Source: Setoptus koraiensis
Lineage: Eukaryota; Arthropoda
DNA length: 64,000 nt
Direction: 5' to 3'
NCBI GenBank assembly: GCA_048013815.1
Contig: CM106585.1
Location: 10,912,001-10,976,000 of the forward strand
The position numbers and the translations under genes were made by a program. Positions within the stretch are counted from its first letter, which is position 1, and every line of letters starts with the position of its first letter. The notes under the pieces are model-generated. The model saw only the letters and a list, made by a program, of their open reading frames with translations. It searched no databases and had not been told where the DNA came from. Of this stretch, positions 44,298 to 56,114 are shown one piece after another.

Positions 44298-47200
44298 ACA
44301 ACAGCAACAACCGACCGCGACAACGACAGTTGCCACCACTAAACGAACCAAGCTGGCCAACAGCGCTCAACAGCAGCCAGCCGTTAAGCTCACAACAAGT
44401 GCCCATAGGGCCGACACGGCCTCGAGTGGCGTCTCGAAAGCTGGCGCGCCGGCCGATGTGATTGATGGTAAATCAATGACGAAAATAAAGGATAAAATTA
44501 CTAAATTAGAGAGCGCAGCAGCCATCACAACGGATAAAGAACCGGCTCAGGCGGGCGAGCCCGAGCGAGATAATGGGCAGCTCGACAATCGCAACAACAA
44601 CAACAACAGCACTAATGTTAAGCCGGCCATTTCTGACGCTGGCTCGCTTTCTGGCGCTGATGGCCCGACTGCGAGCCAATTGGAGCAGCGGCTCAGGCCA
44701 ACAACAGATTACAACAACAACGACGAGCGGGGTATTAGTGTCACTGACGGCGCATCGTCGTCATCGTCATCGTCTGCGTTGGCATCATTAGCTGACCATC
44801 ATCAGCTAATAGACTCATTAAGCTCTTTGGTGCCTGCGAGCGGCGGCGGCGGCGGCGCTGCGGCGCTCGATCCGCTTGTTTTGCAGTCGTCGACGGTCGT
44901 AGTTGGCTCGACGGCCGCTGGCTTGCATCATCATGATGCCGATAATAACGGTGCTGCAACAACAGCCACGGCCAGAGTGCAGCAGCAGGCCAAGCAGTAC
45001 CGACGATCGTCGCTCAACAACAACAGCAACAACAACAGCAACAACAACAGCAACAACAACAGCAACAACAACAGCAACAACAACAAGCAACAACCAGCGG
45101 CGGCGGCACCAATGACGACAGGTGAAGACGCAATTGTCACTGGGCCCGCTGCTGGCGCCGCAACCGGCCCGAACGGCAACTACAAGCGAAAGATGCGCCT
45201 ACAACAGGTGCCGTCGTCCGCGATGAGCGCCGCCGCCGACTCATTAGCTTACTCATTAGACGCTAATAGAGACAGAGACGCTCATCATCAGCCCAATCAT
45301 CATCATCATCAGCAGCAGCAGCAGCATCAGCTGCGCGATGCCAATTTGTACGACCAACAGCAACAAAATTTGCTGCCCGTTCGCCTCGAATTGGGCACTC
45401 GCAATCTGATTCTGACGCGCCAGTTGGACAAGGAGGGCATAGAGGGCGAGCAAAACTTAATGATAGGCATCAGGTGCCGGCCGCGGCCGGCCCCGGCGGC
45501 GTCTTACGCCGCGGCGACAGCAGCGACATCATCGCCGGACAGTGGCAGCAGCAACAACAACAACAACAACAACAACAGGGACAGCGACGCCAAGAACACG
45601 CTCATAGCGAGCAGCTCGGACGGCGTTGTGGTCAGTTACCTAGGTGGCGGCGACCACGACAACAATAGGCTGCTCACCAGGCGTGGTCGCCACTACAACA
45701 ACAACCACGGCAACAACAACAACAACAACAACTACAACAACTACAACGGCAACCACCAGCCGCAACAACAGGGCGACTCCACCATGATACCTGTGCGCAT
45801 CATAGTGACCGACGCAAACGACCACGCGCCCGTTTTCGTTGGCCAACAACCGTACAGGATAAACGTCAGCGAAACGGCGCCCATCGGCACCGTCGTGTTT
45901 CGCGACATTGTTGCCCATGACAACGATTCGGCGGGCCCCTTCTCCACGCTCGACTATCACGTGCAAGACGACGGCCAGCACTCGCATCTGTTGCAGTTCC
46001 AGAATCCGCTCGAGCCGCTGCTGGTGGTGGCCGGCCCGTTGGACTACGAGAAATTGCAACAATTCACGGTGACAGTAGTAGCCCAGGATCAGGGCGATCC
46101 GCAGCGCTCGGCCAGCGCCACCGTGCAGGTGAACGTGCAAGGTGAGTTTATATTTATATATTGCGCCCATTGCCGGCCCACCAAATGCCGGCCGGCCCGC
46201 GAGATGCCGGCCGGCCCGCGAGATACCGGCCGGCCCGCGAGATACCGGCCGGCAAACGCTCCAAATTCGGCGCCGTTAGGCGCCGCGACTCTGACACTTG
46301 TGAATCAAACTCTGAATCGAACTCTGAATCGAACTCTGAACCGAACTCTGAACCGAACTCTGAACCGAACTCTGAACCGAACTCTGAACCGAACTGTGAA
46401 TCGAACTCCGAACTGAGCTGCGAATCCGACTGAGCCCGACTCTCGATGCGGCTCTGACTCCAAACTGAGCTCCGCTTCAAACTCCGAACCGAGCTCTGAG
46501 CTGCAGTGGGCAATTTGTCGCCCAGCGGGACAAATTGCGCCCGCCGCTCAAGTGGCCAACGGAATTTCGGCATTCCAGCCGGACGGTCAACTGAATAAAC
46601 TGGCTGGCGGCATGTTGCGTCGACCGCGTTTTGCTGCGGACACGCCATTCACGGCCCTCGCTGGCCCTCGTGAGCGTCACCGGGCGACCGTGCACCTCGC
46701 GGTGCACGTGAATTATTCGCGGCAATACACTGGCGCACCAAATTTGTAATAGTTGACGCGGTAGCTGTTTGGTGCGAGTCGGAACTGGTGCAACCGCGAA
46801 TGAGCTGTGCACCGGGTGCAATCGCGAACGAGTCTTGCACCGGGTGCAACCGCGAATGAGCTGCGCACCGGGTGCAATCGCGAACGAGTCTTGCACCGGG
46901 TGCAACGCGGCCCGCTGGCGTGTTGCAGCCGGTTGTCCATGGCGATAGGAGCGGTATTATTTTGGTCGGTATCCATGGCGACCAAATACCGTTCGGCAAG
47001 TGGGCACGATCGATCGCAAGCGGCCGACGGCGGCCGACAGCGACAGCAGCGACAACAGCGACAACAACGACAACAACGACAACAGCGACAACAGCGACAC
47101 CACAAGAGCGTGTAGAGAACAGTTTCGCGTTTGGAATGCGGCCTCCCGTTCTTTACGAGTGTCGCGAAGTTCATGAGGCGTCCGCGTGGTGTTTGTGTGG

Positions 47201-49187
47201 CTGTTTGTTGTGGTCATTAGCAACTAATGATTGGCGGGCCACAACCACCAATATCGGCCAGTTGTCGGCCGGACAGCGTGAGAATGCTCAATGATGTGTG
47301 CCATTGGCAGTAATGATCACCCGCTGCTCATTGTTGTTATTGCATGTATTATCATTATTATCGCATGTATTATTATTATTATCTTGTTTTGAGCAATTGG
47401 CTGCCCATTTGAATACTGACAAGTTTCTCTAACAACAAAATTGAGCTCATTAATGGCGACTTGCGACGGCGCGTGTTGCCTCAGAGTCGAGTCCTCGTCT
47501 GAGGTCGACATTCCTCGTCGCTCGCATGCCGCTCTCACGAGATTTCTTCTCGAAGGATTCTTGCACAAGTTGTGAGTTGTTGCGTTGTCTCACCATTTGT
47601 CAGTTACAACTTACAACTTGTAACTCATAACTTATAAGTTGACAGACTCAGATGCGCGCCTATATGACAATCAGCTGAGCGCCATTATGTCACCTGTCAG
47701 TGTGTATTGTCGGTTTTGTGGTTGAGATTGGTCAAATGTCAATTGTCAATTGCGAGCTGTCAAATGCTCAGCGTTGCCGAATGCTCAGCGTTGTCAAGTG
47801 TTCGGCGTTGTCAAGTGTTCGGCGTGGTCCAATGTTGAGAATTGTCAAATGCGGTGCCGGTGCACGACCAACAAAACAATTTGCATATGTGACTACGTAT
47901 CAGCTGTTGTGGGCAGACTCGCCAACTGACAGAGATTGGCATGCAAACAATGGTGAGAGGCACGAGAGAAACAATGTCACTCTCATTGTCACAGTGGTCT
48001 GACATGTCCAGTGGTCCAGTGTGCGGCCAGCGCCGGCGAGTAATTATTGCAAACAGACACATGACTGATTATGATAATTTAATCCAATTTATTTGACTGT
48101 TGTGGCGCGGCCGGCGCATCTTTTTGGGCCGCCAGCCAGCGACTAACTGTCTCATGTGTGACCAACTGTTATGTAACTGTCACATGAATGAGCGTATGCA
48201 TATATTATGTGTATTATTTGTGTTATTAGCTGCCCAGCAAATGCACAAGATGCACAAAATGCACAAAATGCACAAGATGCCGCAAGCGCGCAAAGTGCAA
48301 AAGTGCACCGGTACAGAAAATGGAGAAAATGGCCAGAATGGAGAAAATGGCGAGACTGCAGAAAATGGCGAGACTGCAGAAAATGGCGAGACTGCGGAAA
48401 TATGCAAAGTGTTTGCGGAGCGTCTCATCAGCGGCAATCAAGGGCCAATTTGTTTTTGTCAAGCTGCTCGGCGGCGTACGAGCGAGGCCGAAAATTGAAT
48501 CTGTCGAGAGTCTTACGTTTCGCGTTATTACAAATATGCTAATACAAAACATGACCGAATAACAAATGCAAACAACAATTGCGATGCCCATTATCATTGG
48601 CGCTCGCTGGCCAGTCGGCGTCGGTCGTTGGCGTCGTTGCCGTTGTTGCCGTTGCTGCCGTTGTTGGCGTCGTTGCTGTTGCTGCTGTTGCGACGGCATG
48701 CCCGAAAAGTGGCACTTGTCGCTGCAAAGTGGCATCGCCAATTGCCCATTTGGCGCACATAATACGCTGCTCACCGTGGACACACAACATCGCTGGCTCG
48801 CTTGCCGGCCGCTGGCGAGACAATGCGGCCAACGGGCCGCACTGGGTCAGTTGGCCGTGCGTACGTAACAGCAACCAGCAACCAGCAAGAGCCGAGTAAG
48901 AGTTGCGCAAGAGTTACGTGAGAGTTACGTAAGAGAGACGCCTGTTTCGAATAATTGAACAGCGGGCCTATTGTTGGACGAGCCGCGAATAGGCTCGCTT
49001 GGCACGCTCGCTGGGCAAAATTAGCGGCAAAATGTTGAGCAGCAAAATTAGATCAATCAATGTAATGATTATGCGCATGATGGATGGTAAATTGGAAAAT
49101 CATTAGCACGGCACAAGTGGCCGGCCGGCCAGCCAGACAGTCGGCGCGCAAGCGACAGTAGGAGCCAATTGCCGGCCGGCCGGCCGA

Positions 49188-49218
<31 letters not shown>

Positions 49219-52200
49219 TTAAAATTCAAAATTAGATTACTCTCAAAATTGGATCACATTTGGATCTGGAGATGTGAGCAGTGTGCAAACAAGCGAGCTA
49301 TTTATAAATTTATAGCCGCTCGGTGCTTCAATTGACCAGCGAAAATAATTTAGTTTTGCGGCGCTCGTTGTTGTCGTTGTTGTTGTCGCTGATGTTGTTG
49401 TTGTTGTTGTTGCTGTCGCTGTTGTTGTTGTTGTTGTTGCTGTCGTTGTTGTTGTTGCTGCTGTCGGGCCTGCTTGGGCTGGCTGCAGCAGCGGCACAAA
49501 GCGGCCAGTGTGTTATGTAATATCTCACAATGGTGACAATGAACGGCCAAGATGCTCGCAATCGTGACTTGTCAAACAATCGCCAGCGCCACTCGGCGCA
49601 ATCTCCCCGCCAAACAAGCCGCTCCAAACAAGCGCTATCTCAATCTCGATAGCGAACTAGGCTGATCGTGATTTATTGTCGCCTTAACACTAATCTCATG
49701 CCACTTTCGAGCTCGGGCAGGCGCTCAAAACTGCGCCGCTCATTGGACCAACAAACAGTGTGCGGCGGCGGACAGTTTGGCGCACCGAGACTGTCGGTCC
49801 GAGAGGCCATTGAACGGAGCGACTTGTTATTTCGGGCACTCGTTTCGGGCCGGCGAGCGAGCCCGAATAGCCCGAGCAGCCCGAAAATAACAAGGGAAAA
49901 CAATTAGCCAGCTGGCTCGGATATTAATATATAAATGCGAAAATATATTAATATTTAATCTAGACAGATGGCAATCACCCGAGGCGATCGCCGACAGTCG
50001 GCGCTCGTAGGTGAGCGATGGCCCAAACAACAGCGAGTGCCATCGCAAATGAATGATATGCAAATGGCGCGCAGGCGACGAGGAAGCGCAATTAGCATTT
50101 AGACGTCGGCTCGACTCTCAAATTGAGACTCTCAACGGCCACTCTCAATGGCTAGCCGATGATCCCGTGCGGCGATATAATGCCGGCGAGGCCGTATTCA
50201 AATGTCGTGTGCAGTCGATAGCGACAGCCGAAAAGATGAAAACTCTCGTTAGAAAACTCTCGTCAGAAAACTCTTGTTAAAAAGCTTGTGTGAGTGCAAA
50301 CACTGCGATCGTGTGTCGGATTATAATGCGGATCAGAGCGGCGAGAGCGACGAAGAAGCGCCTCGGGCCACTGACAGATTGCGGGGCTTTTAACACTTTC
50401 GGCGATAAACAATGGCTGGCCAGCTCGTTGGCGAGCCATTGACAATCATTCACGCCGACTCGTTTTGGCTGCGTTCGTTCTGGCCGCGTTCGTTCTGGCT
50501 GCGTTCGTTTGGGCGGCCAACGGCGGCCAGCTGACGAGCGGGCCCGCTAGTTGTCAGTCGGCAGAGCTTGCCGAATGACATTTGCAAACTTTGCACTGAC
50601 AACTTGCAAATGGCCGCTCGGCTCACGAACACGATTAATTGACAATTAATTCACCAAACAATAACTCGTAACAATGATTGCTCTTGGTAATTGCTCATTC
50701 GGTCTAACTGTGTCGCTTGCTCACTCACTCACATTACATTACTCACATATGGACACCGCCGACTCACTGAACTCATTGAACAGATTTCGACGACCAAAAT
50801 CCGCGCTTCCTGGACGACAAATACACCATTGTCATGGACTCGCTGCAAGAGAATCTGGTGGGCCAGGCGCTGCAAGTGCTGCCCAGAAATTTGCACGCCG
50901 AGGACGGCGACAGGGGCATCAGGGCGCCAATAGTGTATTCGTTCAACGAGGCCACCAATCAGGACAACGAAGCGCTCAATTATTTGCATTTGAATGGCGC
51001 CAGTGGCGAAATTCGCCTCATTCGCGAGTGGCCCCAATGGATGGCCCCTGTGACATTGGTTGTGCGCGCCACCCAATTAGACAACAAGGACAGGTACACG
51101 CTGACCACGCTGACAATAACGCGAAATCGGCCCCATTCTTCGCATTCTTGGGCGCATCAGCGCAACGCTTCGGCGTCGGCTGGCGGCAGCAGCTCGAGCA
51201 AGGCCAGCGGTCGACAGCAACAACACTCGACAACAATGTCGTCAGAGCAAGATGGCGACCATTTCGGAATTGAGTTTGCGCAAGCCAACTACTCGTGCGT
51301 CGTGCCAGAGAGCACTCAAATTGGCGACAAGGTTCTCAAGGTGAGCGCGCAAAGCAAGCAACTCAAACACAACAGCAGCAACAACAGCAACAACAACAAC
51401 AACAACAACAACAACATTGTGCGAGGCCACAACAAGACCAGAGACGGTGGCGCCGCTAATTTGGACGACAACGTCGATCTAATTGTTGGCTCATCAGCTG
51501 ACAGTAACAGCAGTAGCAGCAACAACAACAACAACAGGCAATCTCAGCAAGTTTTGTATCAGCTGCTCGACGTGGAATTGGAGCAATTTGGCATCAACGG
51601 ATTGGGCGACATTTATTTGAAACGGGAGCTCGATTACGAGCACAAGCAAGCGCACGAGTTCAGAGTGCTGGCCACTCAGGCCAAATACTCTGACATTGTG
51701 CATGTGCGCGTGCACGTACTCAACGTCAACGACAACGCGCCCAGGGTAAGTCACACATTACGTAATACACACTGCACATTACATAACGTTACATAACGTT
51801 ACATAATACACACACACACACACATTACGTCAGGCAAACACATTACGTCATTACATAGCGCGCACATTGATTACAGCAGAGCAGTGCCGTACCGCTCGTT
51901 GGCGATACACAGCGTCCGCCAATCATTGGCGGCCAATGAGCGCCGCCGCCGTTACAGGTGAATGTGAATGCGCGGACAATGAGATTATGATTATGACGCC
52001 GTGTGTTTTTGTTGCATTATTTGTGTGTGTCTTCCCGTTCGGCTGTCATTTGTGGCTGTCACTTGCGGCTGTCACTTGCGGCTGTCACTTGCGGCTGTCA
52101 CTTGTGGCTGTGCGCTGTTGTCCGCTGCGGACAATTAACACTTGTTGCTCTCGCGCGTTAATCGGCCAGATAATCGTCAGCCGGCGACTTGCCGAGACAG

Positions 52201-55200
52201 CGACGCACTGACACAGCCAGCCGGTGATTGGCCATTTGGCGAGCCAGCGACCCATTGAGCCGGCGAGCTTGTCGATACACTTGCCGTTGTTTTACGCTTA
52301 ACAACACACACACACACACAACAAATGAATAAGAATCGTCCGCAAGAACAATGCGATGATTGACCATTGAACAAGCGCTGATCATCGTGATTAGTCACAG
52401 TGAGCTCAAGTGTAACACTTTCGCTCGCTCGCAACAACAGCGACAACAACAGCGACAATGACGACAACGGCAACGACGATACCAATTGTTGCGCGCCGAG
52501 CTGCCCTGGTGTGAACATAATGAAAAGTGAGCTCGCCTTTCATTATGTCAGACGATTGCTGGCCGATCGTTGACCCGTAATGAGTTAATTACAACCACTT
52601 CATCATTCTCGCCTTGGCCGGCCAGCGCTCGGCCTTGTGTCGGCTGTATATCGCATCGCTCGGCCGATTTATATCAGAGATCTGGGCTGGCTGCAGCGAG
52701 CTCACGCCAACGATGGCCACCGATCGCCGACATGCGAGCCGACACACACGAGACATAGAGACATAGAAGCCGAGCTGGCGAGACACACCAGTGAGACATG
52801 CGAGCGAGATGAGTAATGGTTGATTTGAGCCGATTTGAGCCGTCTTCGGCGATGATCGGCCGTTTGTGAGGCCAGCACGATCACTCACATCATCGCCAGA
52901 TTGAGAGCCCACAATTGCCAGTCTGGCGAGCTCGCTTTCGATTGGATTCGCGCTCGCCAGCTGATTGATGGATCGCCGGTAGCCGGTTGGCCGGCGCTAA
53001 CGAGGCCGCCAACAGTTGACAAAACCCATCTCACACTATGATTTAGCACACTATGCTCACAGCATAGATGGCTGGCTCCATCGCTGCTGACTGACACATA
53101 TCTGACACATATCATCTGACACACATCTGACGCACAGCTGACGCTTGCATTAAACGCACAGCTGACGCTTGCTTCAAACGCACAGCTGATTCACATCTGA
53201 TCCACATCGCCGACAGCTGATTATATGATCACTCTGATAATCACACTCTGATTGTATGAGTCTGATTATGATGCAATGCTTATTCATCTGCAGCAGCGGC
53301 AGCAGATGATCTGCTTACATGTTTATGTGTGTGTATTCGTCTGACTCACACACCCGAGCGAGCAGCATCGGCAGCGAGATAAGATAATCCGAGATGGAAA
53401 CAGGTGAATCCGGACAGTTGATACACGCAGCCACCAGTTGCAAACAGTGGCAAGACACAAAAAGCCAGAGTCACGCTGAGATGCACGCTCTCTGCGGCGA
53501 GCTCTCCATTATCTCTAGCAGTTATTGGCGACGACACCGATGGATGGACGCTGTGACTCGCTGGCCAGACGCCGGCAACAATAATGCAACGGCCGGCGCA
53601 ATAATGCAGCGGCCGGCACAATAATGCAACAACCGACGCAATAACAACAACCACAACAACAGTATTAGTAATAATAATAATGATTGTGTGAAGCCAGCTG
53701 ACCATTGTTGTGTGCGCCCCAGTGCGCGTCACTCACCTGATGACGCTCACCTGGCCACGCTCACCTGGCCACGCTCACCCGGTGAGAACAATTCCCACGG
53801 CAAACCCTGGCCAGCGGCTAATTAGCCGCCTAATTAAGCGCTGGCCACTAATTAGCGGCGGGCTTAATAAAATGTCACTTCCTAGGCCACACACACACTC
53901 GTTTCGCTGACTCTTCATTAGTGTGTGTGTGTGTTGTTTACATCATTGGGCTCACGATGCACGACGATGTATGACGCAATAACGACATGCAGTATATATA
54001 GCAACATGTAGTAATGAGCGGCTTGATATTGATTGATATTGTTTTGTCGTCCCGTCCTCTCTCCCACCCGCGACCCTGCCCGCCAACGATACGCGACTGC
54101 CCGCCAACGATACGCGACTATCCGCAACTCGCCGCCTTTAATTGTGGCGCAATCGATGACGCAATCTATGGCGCAATCTATGACGCAATCGATGGACCGC
54201 ATCAGTTCTCGCAACACCAATACAAGTTTCATGTGACAGAGGCCAGACTTAGGATCAGCACAATTATTGGCCAAGTCATAGTTCAGGATGGCGATCTGGA
54301 TGACAAAATTCAATTGAAACTCATACAACAACCGCAACAACAACAGCAACAGCAACCAGACGCCAGGTACCGTCAGGTAAGCACAGCCAATCAGCAGCAA
54401 ACGGCAAACAACAACAACAACAACAGCTGTCACAAGATGTTCAACATGGACGAACAGGGCCACTTGAGTGTGCAGCGACACCTGAAGCAGCTGATGAATG
54501 TCACTATCTGTCACTTTTTGTGTCAGGCAAAAGATTCGCTTACGCCCACGCGCACAACAACTGTGCCAATCACTGTGCATATACCGGCACAATTAATTGG
54601 TAGAGCGATCAATTTTGATCATTTACGCACGGACACAGAATTGCATGAGTCCATTGCGCAATCGACGCGCACTAGCAAGCAACAGCAGCTCAGGCCAAGA
54701 TCGGGCACCATGGATGACGGGCACCAATCGCCCCAATTGGCCAATGGCTCGCTGTCGAGGCCGACCGCCACCACAACGGCGGCCAGCCAGACCCGCTCCA
54801 GTTTGGGCACTATGATGACCAGCTTGCAGCATCTGGTCAAGAATGTCTTGTTTGACACTAGTCACACGTCGCCAACGACCTCGGCCATCATTTTGTCGAT
54901 AATACTGGCCTTTTTGCTGGGCCTGTTGTTCATATTGATAATATCGATGAGCGTGCACATGTACCGACGCAACAAGTCAAATCTGGCCTCGGCGCACCAT
55001 CCGCACAACCAAGCGGGCGCCGGTCAGGGCGCCAACAGCGGCGGCGGGGGCGGCCACCGTCAGCTGGGCGCTGTGAAAAGCGCCAAGGGCGCCCCCTTGC
55101 ACAGGTATCCGTCAATGAGCACGTCGACCACAACAACAACAGCCGCCGCACGTGATCACGACCGGAAGCAGCACAAGCGAGCCTCGCTGAGCACCAACAA

Positions 55201-56077
55201 CAACGGCAACAACGGCAACAACAACAACGGCAACAACGGCAGATCGCCCGCTTCAGCGCAGCACCACCGGTATCGAGTTGCGCTGACGGGCAAGCCGCAC
55301 GACAGACTGGTGACGATCAACGACAACCTAAACGGCGGTTTGAGCGGTTTGAATAATGTGCGCGGGGGCGCCCTGTCGCCCACTGCTGTGCACTGTGCCA
55401 ACCGCTCGTTGAGCAACGTCAATCAGCTGTCACAAACGGCCAGCAGCAACAGCAGCTGTAGCAGCGTCATATCAGCGGGCAGTCAGCACGATCATGAGCA
55501 GCCGCTCAAGGCCCCGTCAAGCCGTTTCAGTGGCGACAAAAACAACAAATTGAAACAGCAACAGCAGCGCCTGTGCCAATTGTCACCTGTTGCGCCCGTC
55601 GCCAACGGCGCGCCGAGTAACGGCGACCTGGTGTTAAATGATAATAATAAAGTTGCGCAACTCGATAATTGCCTCACTAACGTTGGCGGCGCCGCAATGC
55701 TGTCAGCCGGCAACAACAGCAACAACAACAGCAACAACAACAGCAACAACAACAGCAACAACAACAGCAACAACAACAACAACACCGACAAACAACGTCC
55801 GTCTCTCATGGCACAAGCGGCCTATGTGCAGCACCCCATTTATCGAGAATTGGAACTGCGAGCGGCCAACAAACTCAATTACGTCCAGCAGCAGCGCCAC
55901 CAACCGGCGACGAGCAAGCAACAGCAAGACGACAACAACAACACAGGCAGAGGGTCGCGTTGCGCAACAACCAATCAAGAGTCGACGCCAGCGCCGGCCA
56001 ACGGTAACCAGAGAGCGTGCACAGTGGTTCAGTGCAACTCGAGCGGCACAGCCGACAATCAGTCCACTAATTACAGC

Positions 56078-56114
<37 letters not shown>

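Larger units (their letters stand above)
46142..50783 (+). other. Cadherin intron 2
   Basis: Donor gtgagt at 46142 and acceptor ttgaacag ending at 50783. The 4.6-kb intron carries tandem repeats at 46186-46252 (period 19), 46307-46418 (period 12), 46789-46907 (two copies of about 56 bp made of 28-bp halves), 47036-47105 (gacaac/gacagc), 48316-48398 (period 18) and a (ga)n run at 49192-49218. No gene is supported; a (ttg/ctg)n block at 49370-49470 produces long spurious frames. Confidence 0.75.

Noticed and set aside
45640-46170. 176-codon minus-strand frame rich in Val and Leu
   Set aside because: Antisense of the (CAA)n/(AAC)n tract in cadherin exon 2.
46307-48398. Possible CRISPR-like arrays
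   Set aside because: Repeats are directly adjacent without unique spacers, in an animal intron.
48226-48910. Frames of 100-185 codons in cadherin intron 2
   Set aside because: Created by tandem repeats and (ttg)n; the frames exist on both strands at once and match nothing.
49243-49627. Poly-Leu / poly-Asn / poly-Thr frames
   Set aside because: Three frames of one (ttgttg/ctg)n block; not coding.
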